Assembly (NCBI RefSeq): GCF_015694705.1
Contig: NZ_JADQDR010000002.1
Span: 248,001-312,000 of the forward strand
Direction of reading: 5' to 3'
DNA length: 64,000 nt
Source: Pontibacter rufus
GTDB taxonomy: Bacteria; Bacteroidota; Bacteroidia; Cytophagales; Hymenobacteraceae
In this document: positions 36,811-45,229 of the stretch, piece after piece
Numbering within the stretch: position 1 is the first letter of the stretch
Layout: each line of letters opens with the position of its first letter
Notes under the pieces: generated by a model
What the model saw: only the letters and a program-made list of their open reading frames with translations
Database searches by the model: none
What the model was told of the DNA's origin: nothing
Position numbers and translations under genes: made by a program

Positions 36811-37212
36811 ATGAAACCCACCCTTAAAGCCAGACAAACCCGGTACTTTATTTTACAGATGGCCTTAGCTGTGATGTTGTTGGCCTCCTGTAACCAGGCT
36901 ACCGAGCAGGAAGTGGCCACAACAGAACAGGCCACAGAAGCAGCTGCCGCTGATACCGTACAAAGAAGGCCTGCCCCTGCATTTTATCTTATTCCGCCCA
37001 ACCTGGTGCGGGAGCGCGTATGGATCTGTGATGCCGCCACAGCAGACATTTTCCATACAAAAGCTGATTGCCCGGTGCTGCTGGAATGCAGGGGCAAAGG
37101 TAATTTCCGGAACGTAAGCCTGCAGCGCGCCATTGAAGAGTATGGCCGCTACAACTGCCAGACCTGCAGCAAAGACCTCGATCATATTTTTGACGAGGAC
37201 ATGGTGCGCTGA
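36811..37212 (+). CDS. Small lipoprotein with Cys/His domain matching the nuclease C-terminus
   Basis: The ATG at 36811 is chosen over an upstream TTG. The 133-residue protein has a lipoprotein signal ending LLASC, an Ala/Thr/Glu linker and a domain (about residues 75-130) with Cys, His, Cys, Cys and a final CQTC. It is homologous to the out-of-frame end of the preceding gene, so the two probably arose by domain duplication and are likely co-expressed, 42 bases apart. I do not know the domain name; a small zinc-binding fold is likely from the spacing. Confidence 0.7.
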   Translation: MKPTLKARQTRYFILQMALAVMLLASCNQATEQEVATTEQATEAAAADTVQRRPAPAFYLIPPNLVRERVWICDAATADIFHTKADCPVLLECRGKGNFRNVSLQRAIEEYGRYNCQTCSKDLDHIFDEDMVR

Positions 37213-37222
37213 CATCATACGT

Positions 37223-37272
37223 AAACCGGGCAAGGGCCGTATTGCCGGAACAATGACCGGCCTGCCTGGTTT
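37223..37272. terminator. Imperfect bidirectional hairpin between convergent genes
   Basis: AAACC-GGCA-GGCCG in the left arm pairs with CGGCC-TGCC-GGTTT in the right arm, with small bulges. It lies 10 bases after the plus-strand lipoprotein gene and 15 bases after the minus-strand stress protein gene. An AAGTATA word follows directly. Confidence 0.5.
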
Positions 37273-37287
37273 AAGTATAGCTTTTGC

Positions 37288-38145
37288 TTACAGGTTGTTT
37301 TTACTGTGCAGCACCAGCAGAGGCATTTCGGCTTGGTAAGTCAGCTGCTCGGCCAGGCTTTGGGAAAACAGCTCCTGCAAAAACCCTTTTTCTTTCCGGA
37401 GAATGGCGAGCAAACTTCCATCTATACTTTCATAGTACCTTTTCAGCCCTTCATCGCGGTGTTTGCTGGTTATTTCCTGAAAGTACAGGGGTACATCGGC
37501 ATAAGTGCTTTGCAGCTCGTTCCAGAACTGCTGCGGTTTAGCTTTCCCTTCGCTTGCCTCATCTTTCACCACGTGCACCACATGAATATCTGCTCCAAAA
37601 AGGCTGCCTACACCTACCACTTCCTCCAGCGCCCTGCTATCTTCCTCGCTGTAATCTGTGGCGTACACGATGCGCTCTATGTTTGGTTCAGAGGCAGTAG
37701 CAGGCACAGATAGCACCGGACAATGTACTTCTTCAATTACAGCCTCGGTGTTGCTCCCGATTAATAATTCTTCCAGGGCACTGCTGCGGCCGGTGGTGCC
37801 CATTACTATAAGATCGTAGCCCTCGGTTTTGGTCAGGTGCGCCGCCGTGTCGGTCAGCAACGCCTCCTTCAGAATATAATCGCAGGTAAAGTGGCCGGCC
37901 TGGTTGGCTCCGAATTGCTGCTCCAGAAACAGGCATTTGGCTCTCAGCTTTTCGCCGGCATCGCGCGTTTGTTCGCTCAGCAGCTCACCCGCTACGAGCG
38001 CTGTGTCAGAGGTGTCCGCAATAGGCAGGTGCAGTACGTGCACCAGCGAGAGATGCGCATTGGCATGCTGCGCAATGTAAACCGCGTATGCCAGCGCCTT
38101 ATCAGAACTCGCGGAGAAGTCCGTCGGACATAGTATCTTTTTCAT
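37288..38145 (-). CDS. Tandem-domain universal stress protein
   Basis: The start at 38145 (MKKILCPTDFSASSDKAL) is chosen because the upstream 52 codons of the open frame have no family resemblance. The 285-residue protein has two UspA folds. The first carries the nucleotide-binding signature MGTTGRSSALEELLIGSNTEAVI; in the second (from RIVYATDYSEEDSRALEEV) that signature is degenerate. UspA proteins protect cells during starvation, oxidative or envelope stress, often binding ATP. It is in the cytosol. A CA-rich leader (ACACAACCAAC) precedes the ATG. Confidence 0.9.
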   Translation of the reverse strand: MKKILCPTDFSASSDKALAYAVYIAQHANAHLSLVHVLHLPIADTSDTALVAGELLSEQTRDAGEKLRAKCLFLEQQFGANQAGHFTCDYILKEALLTDTAAHLTKTEGYDLIVMGTTGRSSALEELLIGSNTEAVIEEVHCPVLSVPATASEPNIERIVYATDYSEEDSRALEEVVGVGSLFGADIHVVHVVKDEASEGKAKPQQFWNELQSTYADVPLYFQEITSKHRDEGLKRYYESIDGSLLAILRKEKGFLQELFSQSLAEQLTYQAEMPLLVLHSKNNL

Positions 38146-38369
38146 GGTTGTTGGTTGTGTGTTTGGTTGTGTATTAGTGAAATGAGAGCTCCCACTATAT
38201 GCCAGTTTCACTATGTATAGCCTGTATACGTGATGCGGCAAAAGAGATAAGCAATAAAGCTTAAAACTTATAGCAACGTGTACCCTGCTATCCGTAAACA
38301 CCTAATTTACAAGTACTAAACACACATAAAACATACTCTGCTGCCACCGGTTTTTTGCTTCCAGCCCTG

Positions 38370-39428
38370 TTAGGTGTTCAGTTCCTTTATTGCTTTCCAG
38401 CTCCAGTTATACTTCGGTTGCAGATGGGCGTAAGCCTGCCGGTAGTAATTCACCACCACCTGTTTCAGCTTGTCTACAGGTATAGCGGAAGAGAAGATTT
38501 CCCGCTCTGTCGGGTTGTCATAGGCTTCTTCGCGCTTTAGCTGGTCTCCGTCGAGGCGCAGCAGCGGCCCGGTTTCCGTTACGGCATCATAAGTCCAGCG
38601 GTGGCCGGAGGTTTCCATCTGATTCAGCTGTGCTGCCAGGGGCGCCATACTGATTCTTGGCAGCGTGGGCCGCGAGGCAATATCTACCCAGGTGGTATAC
38701 TTGTACTCCAGCTCGTAGCGGTTCCGGTCGTAGCAGGTCAGCACCATGTCAAAGCCGGTGGTGCGGCTAAACAGCGCGTAATAATGCAGTGGGTGCGGTA
38801 TCTCGATGATCACCAGGCCGATTTCGGGGTGGCGGGTGAGCTTTGTTTCCGGTTTATACATATCGCGGTAGCCCAGCAGCACGCTTCCTACCTCATCCTC
38901 CCAGGCAGCACGCTCCCAGTCCGGGTCCTGCAGCACACGCCCGAATGCCTGCAGGAAGTATGTAAATTTGCCGGCGCACTGCATCACTTCCTTCTCTTCC
39001 ATCTCGTCGGCGGCGAAAGGCTTGTAAAACAGCTCCCGTTCTCTGGCATTTATCCAGCACACCAGCTTTAGCGCCTCGCCGGCCAGCGGGTGGTTCAGGT
39101 CCAGCTCCCGGAAATCGCCGATGAGCGCCATCTGCCGTAGCAGTTCCTCGTGTTCCAGTGCCTGTTCCGGATTCAGCAGAGCCCACACGCCTACAAAACC
39201 ATCAATATCAAAATGGTTGGCTGTTACATAAGGCAGGTCCAGTTCCGGTAATTGCAGGCGCAGTGCACCCAGCACAATGCCGGCGCTGGTATCGTCCCGG
39301 ATGGCGTCCGGCGTTGGCGCGCCCCGCCAGTGCGACAGCATAAACCCGTTGGCATGTGTGCTGTCTACCACAATGGCCTTATGATTTCTGAGTTCTGAAA
39401 AAGGAATAAATTGTCGTTGCATTATCAT
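38370..39428 (-). CDS. Conserved hypothetical protein (resembles DUF6687)
   Basis: This 352-residue cytosolic protein starts MIMQRQFIPFSELRNHKA, with a second possible ATG two codons later. Conserved-looking blocks are IVVDSTHANGFMLSHWRGAPTP, ANHFDIDGFVGVWALLNPEQ and YRDMYKPETKLTRHPEIGLVIIE. The second recalls DHH-type phosphoesterase motifs (His-x-Asp-x-Asp-Gly), and I believe it belongs to a Bacteroidota family listed as DUF6687. A phosphoesterase-like activity is only a guess from the HFDIDG motif. Its 5' end lies 231 bases from the divergent nicotinate phosphoribosyltransferase gene. Confidence 0.7.
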   Translation of the reverse strand: MIMQRQFIPFSELRNHKAIVVDSTHANGFMLSHWRGAPTPDAIRDDTSAGIVLGALRLQLPELDLPYVTANHFDIDGFVGVWALLNPEQALEHEELLRQMALIGDFRELDLNHPLAGEALKLVCWINARERELFYKPFAADEMEEKEVMQCAGKFTYFLQAFGRVLQDPDWERAAWEDEVGSVLLGYRDMYKPETKLTRHPEIGLVIIEIPHPLHYYALFSRTTGFDMVLTCYDRNRYELEYKYTTWVDIASRPTLPRISMAPLAAQLNQMETSGHRWTYDAVTETGPLLRLDGDQLKREEAYDNPTEREIFSSAIPVDKLKQVVVNYYRQAYAHLQPKYNWSWKAIKELNT

Positions 39429-39659
39429 GGGCTAAAGGTAAAAAGAAGCCGGTACAGAAGCTATCCTATCTGTTATACTTATACGTGGCCAATGTTGGCG
39501 CCTGTTCCTCGTGCTGATGCTGTAGCCAGAGCGCATCTGTTGCTCTATTTACAAAGCGCTGCCTTATACATTAAATCATCATCCATAAAACACGGCAAAA
39601 CCCGGGCACTTACTTTTCCGGATTTTATGCGTACTTCGCAGGGTATTATACTATGCCTT

Positions 39660-41135
39660 ATGAAACTGAACGACATTTATGCTTCTTCTCTCGCCCTGCT
39701 CACGGATTTATACCAACTAACGATGGCTTATGGCTATTGGAAGCAGGGGATGGCAGAGCGGGAAGCCGTGTTCAATTTATACTTCCGGAAAAACCCTTTT
39801 GGCGGCGGTTATACGGTGGCGGCAGGTCTGGAGTACGTTGTAAACTATCTGCAGGAGCTACAATTCCGGGAGGATGATCTGGCTTATCTGGCTTCGCTGG
39901 AAGGAAATGCGGGCCGGCCGCTGTTTGAAACCGCTTTCCTGGATTACCTGCGCAACATGCGCTTTAGCTGCACCGTAGATGCCATACCCGAAGGCACAGC
40001 CGTTTTTCCGGGAGAGCCGCTGGTACGGGTACGCGGACCTTTGCTCCAGGCGCAACTAATCGAAACGCCCCTGCTCACCATTATCAACTTCCAGACGCTT
40101 ATCGCTACCAAAGCAGCCCGCATAACCGATGCTGCCAAAGGCGATCAGGTAATGGAATTTGGCATGCGCCGGGCACAGGGCATCGACGGCGCGCTGGCTG
40201 CAACGCGTGCCGCTTACGTGGGCGGCGCCGACGCGACTTCTAACCTACTGGCCGGCAAGCTTTTCGATATTCCGGTACGCGGCACCCATGCGCACAGTTG
40301 GGTACAGGCCTTCGACTCAGAGCAGGAAGCCTTTGAAGCGTATGGAAAGGCTTTTCCTAAAGATTCTGTTTTTCTGGTAGATACCTATGATACACTGGAG
40401 GGCGTACGCCATGCCATCAAAACAGCCCAAAAACTACAGCCGCTGGGATTCGTATTCGGCGGCATCCGTCTCGACTCCGGCGATTTGACTTACCTGAGCG
40501 TGGAAGCGCGCAAACTGCTGGATGCAGCAGGTTTTACAGATGCCAGCATTGTGGCCAGCAACGATCTGGACGAGCACATCATCACCAGCCTGAAAAGCGA
40601 AGGAGCCAGAATAAACGCATGGGGCGTGGGCACCAGGATGGTAACGGCCTACGATCAGCCCGCGCTGGGCGGCGTGTACAAACTGGCCGCCATCCGGCAG
40701 GACAATGGCGACTGGGACTATAAAATTAAATTATCGGAGCAGCGGGCCAAAACGTCTACGCCCGGCATCCTGCAGGTGCGTCGCTTTTATGACGGCGACG
40801 GTTACCAGGCCGATATGATTTATAACCTGGCGGAGCCGCTCCCGCAAAAGCAAATAATTGTAGACCCGCTCGACAGCACCCGCCGAAAATCCGTTGCGCC
40901 CGGCACCAGGTATAAAGATCTGCTGGAACCCATTTTTGAACAGGGAAAACTCGTTTATACTTTGCCTGACCTAAAAGCTATCAAGGCGAAAACCAAAACG
41001 GAGCTGAACCTCCTGCACGAAAGTATACGCCGCTACCTGAATCCGCATAGCTACCCGGCCGGACTGGAAGAAAGCCTGCACCAGTATAAAATTAATCTTA
41101 TCCTGAAACTGAGGGGCGAAAACACAAATGCCTGA
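39660..41135 (+). CDS. pncB: Nicotinate phosphoribosyltransferase
   Basis: This 491-residue enzyme of NAD salvage joins nicotinate to PRPP with ATP to give nicotinate mononucleotide. The start at 39660 (MKLNDIYASSLALLTDLYQLTMAYGYW) matches the usual family N-terminus; the open frame extends 83 codons further upstream without similarity. Markers are FRKNPFGGGYTVAAGLEYVV, FGMRRAQGIDGALAATRAAYVGGADATSN, VRGTHAHSWVQAF with the catalytic His, and FGGIRLDSGDLTYLS. It is cytosolic and appears monocistronic. Confidence 0.95.
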   Translation: MKLNDIYASSLALLTDLYQLTMAYGYWKQGMAEREAVFNLYFRKNPFGGGYTVAAGLEYVVNYLQELQFREDDLAYLASLEGNAGRPLFETAFLDYLRNMRFSCTVDAIPEGTAVFPGEPLVRVRGPLLQAQLIETPLLTIINFQTLIATKAARITDAAKGDQVMEFGMRRAQGIDGALAATRAAYVGGADATSNLLAGKLFDIPVRGTHAHSWVQAFDSEQEAFEAYGKAFPKDSVFLVDTYDTLEGVRHAIKTAQKLQPLGFVFGGIRLDSGDLTYLSVEARKLLDAAGFTDASIVASNDLDEHIITSLKSEGARINAWGVGTRMVTAYDQPALGGVYKLAAIRQDNGDWDYKIKLSEQRAKTSTPGILQVRRFYDGDGYQADMIYNLAEPLPQKQIIVDPLDSTRRKSVAPGTRYKDLLEPIFEQGKLVYTLPDLKAIKAKTKTELNLLHESIRRYLNPHSYPAGLEESLHQYKINLILKLRGENTNA

Positions 41136-41261
41136 GAGGAAAGTATGGCTGCTGCGCTGGCAGGCTTCAGCAGGCGCTTCCAGCAAACCTGATGTATGTT
41201 TTCAGGATCACAAAATGACTCCTGTGGATTGAAGTATAGATTGGGCTATTGCCGGAAGCCG

Positions 41262-41558
41262 CTACTTTCTTCCGTTTCGCCCGCGGCGGTTAGAGAGACG
41301 CTCCAGGCGCTTGTTGCTTACCCATTTCAGGTAGCGCTGCAGCGGTTCGGCCTGCCGCAGCGCCTCCACAGAATTATAAAGCACCGCCAGTTCGCGGTTG
41401 CTGAGGTGCAGGTGAATGGTGCTGTGGCAGGGCTGGCACAACTCAGCGGTGGCGCCGTAGCGGCCGCCCTCCTCGCGTGGCACCAGGTGGTGCCTGCTGA
41501 GGCTTTGCACTTCACGCCCGCATAGTTCACATACCAGCAACTGCTGCTTTTTGGCCAT
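41262..41558 (-). CDS. Small HNH-nuclease-like protein
   Basis: This 98-residue protein has an HNH/zinc-ribbon arrangement: Cys10 and Cys13 (CELC), His23-His24 in SRHHLVPRE, Cys41 and Cys44 (CQPC), and His45/His49. A basic C-terminal tail (SNRRGRNGRK) could bind DNA. Such stand-alone HNH proteins in Bacteroidota have unknown targets. It is flanked by divergent thioredoxin and convergent pncB. Confidence 0.85.
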   Translation of the reverse strand: MAKKQQLLVCELCGREVQSLSRHHLVPREEGGRYGATAELCQPCHSTIHLHLSNRELAVLYNSVEALRQAEPLQRYLKWVSNKRLERLSNRRGRNGRK

Positions 41559-41732
41559 ACTTCCCGCTAGCTTTATTCCTACTTTTATAACAACAAAGTA
41601 ATTGGCAGAGTTTAAGATTTTCCCGTACCCGGTGCCGGCCTGGTAATTAAGCTAGCAAGACATAAACATTCTGTAACACCCGCCGCTGTTCCAGCCGTAT
41701 CTATAGACAGAATTCAGCATTACAGATAAACT

Positions 41733-42044
41733 ATGGCAAAGAAATCATTTCAGGAACTTATCAGCAGCCCGGGCATGCCGGTGCTGGTTGATTTTTACGC
41801 CGACTGGTGCGGGCCCTGCAAAAGTATGAGCCCGATTGTGCAGCAGGTAGCCGCCGAATACAACGGCAAACTTAAAGTTATAAAGGTAAATGTAGACAGC
41901 AACCAGGCTGCCGCCGCACAATACCGTGTGCAGGGCGTCCCCACGTTTATACTTTTCCGCGACGGTCAACAGGTATGGCGGCAATCGGGAGCCATGCCGG
42001 CGAATGTACTCTCGCAGGCAGTGCAGCAGGTTGTTTCCAGATGA
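41733..42044 (+). CDS. trxA: Thioredoxin
   Basis: This 103-residue thioredoxin has the active site WCGPCK (Cys26, Cys29), the cis-proline loop GVPTFILF and full-length fold, with no signal peptide. It reduces protein disulfides in the cytosol. The TGA stop overlaps the first base of a long inverted repeat shared with the convergent kinase gene. Confidence 0.95.
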   Translation: MAKKSFQELISSPGMPVLVDFYADWCGPCKSMSPIVQQVAAEYNGKLKVIKVNVDSNQAAAAQYRVQGVPTFILFRDGQQVWRQSGAMPANVLSQAVQQVVSR

Positions 42045-42115
42045 GTTACGAGTTAAGAATTCCAGGTTCCGAGTGATGGTTTTATCTCGGAACCCGGAAT
42101 TCTTAACTCGTAACT
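42044..42115. terminator. 30-bp inverted repeat overlapping two convergent stop codons
   Basis: The arms 42044-42073 and 42086-42115 match at 29 of 30 positions around a 12-nt loop. The left arm begins at the last base of the trxA stop; the right arm contains the kinase stop and its last three codons. There is no T run. It may end both transcripts or be an inserted dispersed repeat with AACTCGTAAC-type sequence. Confidence 0.7.
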
Positions 42116-43482
42116 ACTTTCAGCTGCAGGCTGAAAGTAGTAGGGCCGCCGGGTTTGCTGCGCACACGGATGCTGCCGCCATGCTGCTGCATAATTTGTT
42201 TGGATAAGCTCAACCCGATGCCGGAACCCTGCTTTTTGGTAGTATAAAAAGGGATGAAAATCTTGTCCAGTACGTCTTCAGATATGCCGGGCCCGTTGTC
42301 GGTTACGTCGATGCGCAGCTTTTCTTTGTCCTGTTCATCGATATAAGCTACTACTTCCACGCAGGGTGCTGTGGTTTGCTGGCAGGCTTCCATGCCATTT
42401 TTTACCAGGTTGATAAGTACCTGCTCCAGTTGTTCCGCATCAGCCAGCAGCGTTACGTTTTCATCGGGCAGGTACATACTCAGGTTTATTTTATGTGTCT
42501 GCAGTTCAGAGGCGAGCAGCGTGCGTACATTCTGCAGCAACTCGTTTACTTTTAAAAGGCGCAGTTCCGGGGCAGGCAGGCGCATCAGGCGGCGGTAGTT
42601 TTTTACGAAATGCAGCATACCCGTGCTCCGCTTCTCGATGGTGCGCAGGCCTGCCTGTATGTCTTCCAGTGTTTCATCCTCCAGGGGCTCCCCTGCCCTG
42701 TGCTTCTCTATGATTTCTGAATTCAGAAGCCCTGCGACCGTAGATGTAAGCGAGATAACGGGCGTGATGGAGTTCATAATTTCGTGCGTCAGCACCCGGA
42801 TTACTTTTTGCCAGGTCTGCAGTTCCTGTTCCTCCAGCTCCGATTGAATGTTTTGCAACGAAACGATTTTCAGCCGCCGCCCCTGTACCACCAGTTCTGT
42901 GGCGTGGAGTGTCAGCAGCAGTTGCTCATGGCGGGGCTGTATGGTTATAAGCGTCTTTTCGTTGTTGCCGATGCGCATCAGCACCTGCACCAGTTCTTCG
43001 CTCACCCGCTCCAGTGCATAAATGCTGCGCAGGTGCGGCACATGCAATAGTTCTTTTGTAACCTGATTTATGAGGTTTATTTCGCCGGTTTCATCAAAAG
43101 AAAGCAGGCCGATGCCCACATGCTCTACAATGGCCTGCAAGTATAAATGATGTGCCTGCTTTTCTGTTTTTACGCGCTGAAAAGCCTCCGTAATCGCATT
43201 AAAGGACTTATAGAGTTCCTGATAAGACCGGTTAGACTTACCAGTTGCAAAGCGTTGCGTAAAATCGGAATGCCGGATGGCTTCCAGAAAACTGCTGATG
43301 TCGCGGTTGGTGCGTTCTACAAAATGCATCAGTTCGTACACCTGAAACACCACCAGCAGCAGCAGGCAAAATACAGTCATGTACCAGTCGGTGCGGTAGA
43401 GCAACAGCAGCATAAGCACTATAACTGCTATCAGCAGGCTCAGCCGTAGCAGCAGGCTTAACCTGAATCCGTTATAAACCAT
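42103..43482 (-). CDS. Sensor histidine kinase of the sigma-54-type two-component pair
   Basis: The start at 43482 (MVYNGFRLSLLLRL) is used; it overlaps the regulator gene by 11 bases, indicating translational coupling. The 459-residue kinase has two closely spaced membrane helices (about residues 8-28 and 34-50) with almost no periplasmic loop, a PAS-like region (about 115-210), the H-box VLTHEIMNS with His233, and the ATPase boxes NLVKNGMEA, VTDNGPGI, PFYTTKKQGSGIGLSLSKQI. It resembles NtrY-like kinases of Bacteroidota. The absent sensor loop suggests it senses the membrane or an intracellular cue. It likely phosphorylates the regulator encoded upstream. Confidence 0.9.
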   Translation of the reverse strand: MVYNGFRLSLLLRLSLLIAVIVLMLLLLYRTDWYMTVFCLLLLVVFQVYELMHFVERTNRDISSFLEAIRHSDFTQRFATGKSNRSYQELYKSFNAITEAFQRVKTEKQAHHLYLQAIVEHVGIGLLSFDETGEINLINQVTKELLHVPHLRSIYALERVSEELVQVLMRIGNNEKTLITIQPRHEQLLLTLHATELVVQGRRLKIVSLQNIQSELEEQELQTWQKVIRVLTHEIMNSITPVISLTSTVAGLLNSEIIEKHRAGEPLEDETLEDIQAGLRTIEKRSTGMLHFVKNYRRLMRLPAPELRLLKVNELLQNVRTLLASELQTHKINLSMYLPDENVTLLADAEQLEQVLINLVKNGMEACQQTTAPCVEVVAYIDEQDKEKLRIDVTDNGPGISEDVLDKIFIPFYTTKKQGSGIGLSLSKQIMQQHGGSIRVRSKPGGPTTFSLQLKVVTS

Positions 43483-44848
43483 GTTTCTCGATTCTGCGGT
43501 AGAGGGCAGTACGCGTAATGCCCAGTTCTTTGGCAGCATGCGTAATGTTGCCGGCATGCTTCACCAGCACCTTCTGCACCATCATTTTTTCAAGCGCCTC
43601 AAGGGTATAATCGCTGTCTGGCATTGTTCCTGACGGCTGCTGCCGGGCATGCGCACCGGGCGCAAAGTAAAAATCGTCGGCCTGTAGTTCGTTGCCATCA
43701 CAAAGTATAACAGCGCGTTCCATGGCGTGGTCCAGTTCACGGATGTTACCAGGCCAGTGGTATTCGCCCAAGCGTCGCAAAGTTTCTTTGCTGATACGCA
43801 GTTCCGGACGGTTGTACTTCTGGCTGTATACACTCAGAAAATGTTCTACCAGCAACTTAATATCTTCGCGGCGCTCCCGCAATGGTGGCAGGTTAATCTC
43901 TACCGTGTTGATGCGATACAGCAGGTCCTGGCGGAAAGTGCCCTGGTGTACCATCTCGTAAAGCGGCATGTTGGTGGCGCATACCAGCCGGACATCGATA
44001 GGTCGCGGCTTGTTGGTGCCCAGCCGGATAACCTGGCGGCTTTGCAAGGCGGTCAGCAGTTTTGCCTGCAGGCTAAGCGACAGGTTGCCGAGTTCATCCA
44101 GAAACAAAGTGCCGCCGGAAGCTGCCTCAAAGCGCCCGGCGCGATCTTCTTTGGCATCCGTAAACGCTCCTTTGGCATGGCCGAAAAGCTCGCTTTCGAA
44201 CAGTGTTTCGCTTACAGCACCCAGGTCTACTTTCTCAAACACGTGATCTGCCCGCTTTGACTTACGGTGCAGCGCCCGTGCGGCTACTTCTTTACCGGTA
44301 CCGTTTTCGCCCAGTATAAGCACATTGGCATCGGTACTTGCCACTTTATCTATGGTTTGGTACACGCGCTGCATGGCCGGCGACACCCCGATAAAGCCAT
44401 CGTAATGATAGGCCGTGTTGTTTTGCTCGGCTGTTTCGGCGTTGCGGTGGCCGTGCATGCTTTTGCTCTGGCAAGCGGTTTTAAGTATAGCTACCAGTTT
44501 GTCGTTCTGCCAGGGTTTCAGCACAAAGTCGGAAGCGCCTTCTTTTAAGGCACGCACCGCCAGTTCAATGTCGCCGTAGGCTGTCATCAGGATAACGGTA
44601 ACCGACGGATTTTGCTGCAACAGCTGTTTAAGCCAGTGAAAGCCCTCTTTGCTGGAAGTGGCCCCGGTGCTGTAATTCATATCCAGCAATACCACGTCAA
44701 ACTGGTGCTCCTGCAGCAGCGCAGGCAGGCGGTAGGGGTCTGAAGTGGTCATCACGGTGGCAAAATGCTGCTTCAGGAGCAGGCGGCCGGCCGTCAGAAT
44801 ATCCTCTTCATCATCTACAATCAAAATTTTGCATGGCATCTTGCTCAT
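43472..44848 (-). CDS. NtrC-type sigma-54-dependent response regulator
   Basis: This 458-residue protein has a receiver domain with phospho-acceptor Asp56 (DVVLLDMNY), an AAA+ domain with Walker A GENGTGKE, and a Fis-type helix-turn-helix at the end (ITHAAKELGITRTALYRRIEKHG). The sigma-54 contact loop reads GAFTDA rather than GAFTGA; this variant is, to my knowledge, common in Bacteroidota. It should activate sigma-54 promoters by ATP hydrolysis. It is divergent from the export cluster, before which -24/-12-like sequences are found. Confidence 0.9.
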   Translation of the reverse strand: MSKMPCKILIVDDEEDILTAGRLLLKQHFATVMTTSDPYRLPALLQEHQFDVVLLDMNYSTGATSSKEGFHWLKQLLQQNPSVTVILMTAYGDIELAVRALKEGASDFVLKPWQNDKLVAILKTACQSKSMHGHRNAETAEQNNTAYHYDGFIGVSPAMQRVYQTIDKVASTDANVLILGENGTGKEVAARALHRKSKRADHVFEKVDLGAVSETLFESELFGHAKGAFTDAKEDRAGRFEAASGGTLFLDELGNLSLSLQAKLLTALQSRQVIRLGTNKPRPIDVRLVCATNMPLYEMVHQGTFRQDLLYRINTVEINLPPLRERREDIKLLVEHFLSVYSQKYNRPELRISKETLRRLGEYHWPGNIRELDHAMERAVILCDGNELQADDFYFAPGAHARQQPSGTMPDSDYTLEALEKMMVQKVLVKHAGNITHAAKELGITRTALYRRIEKHGL

Positions 44849-45040
44849 GGTACAACAACATAGGTATGGTGCTAAAATTAGGTATTTGGAATTAAAAACT
44901 AAAGATGGTTGCCTTGTAAAATAGTTGCACGGCCGAAGTACTTGTTTTCAGAAACATTTACCGGTACTTCATACGCTTATTTTCCGCCCAAACAGCCTGT
45001 ATAGTCCTGTAATACCTTATTTCTGCAGGCGCTGTAGCTA

Positions 45041-45089
45041 GTCCGGACGACTGTCCGCTGGCAGACACTCCACTGTACGGAAACGGACA
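45041..45089. promoter_or_regulatory. Cluster of GTCCG/CGGAC motifs, possible activator sites
   Basis: The perfect palindrome GTCCGGAC (45041-45048) is followed by TGTCCG (45052-45057) and the inverted CGGACA (45084-45089). The cluster lies about 65-115 bases before the -24/-12-like element, the usual place for enhancer sites of an NtrC-type regulator. The assignment is inference. Confidence 0.45.
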
Positions 45090-45154
45090 ATCTATACATA
45101 GCCACATATTCATATTTCATCATTATACTTTGAAAATCAGTAGGTTATCAACAA

Positions 45155-45171
45155 TGGCATACTTATTGGCA
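45155..45171 (+). promoter_or_regulatory. Sigma-54-like -24/-12 element before the adaptor gene
   Basis: TGGCATACTTATTGGCA has the -24 TGGCA and a -12 TTGG in register (consensus TTGC), so one mismatch remains. It predicts a transcript start near 45182, about 48 bases before the chosen ATG at 45230, and rules out the earlier in-frame ATG at 45173. Confidence 0.5.
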
Positions 45172-45229
45172 AATGCATTTCCAATACGATGCGAAAAGCC
45201 ATCTAATCACAAAGCAACCAAGCCATAAA

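Noticed and set aside
38146-38301. N-terminal extension of the universal stress protein
   Set aside because: The extra 52 codons have no UspA similarity; the fold starts at MKKILCPTDFS.
39411-39659. 83-codon extension of nicotinate phosphoribosyltransferase
   Set aside because: It overlaps the start of the divergent gene and does not resemble the family N-terminus, which starts at 39660.
43472-44848. GAFTDA loop as evidence that the regulator cannot contact sigma-54
   Set aside because: The variant is, to my knowledge, widespread in Bacteroidota NtrC-type regulators and therefore not a sign of lost function.
45173-45229. Earlier in-frame ATG of the adaptor gene
   Set aside because: It overlaps the -24/-12-like element and adds a polar segment before the positive-inside region of the membrane helix.
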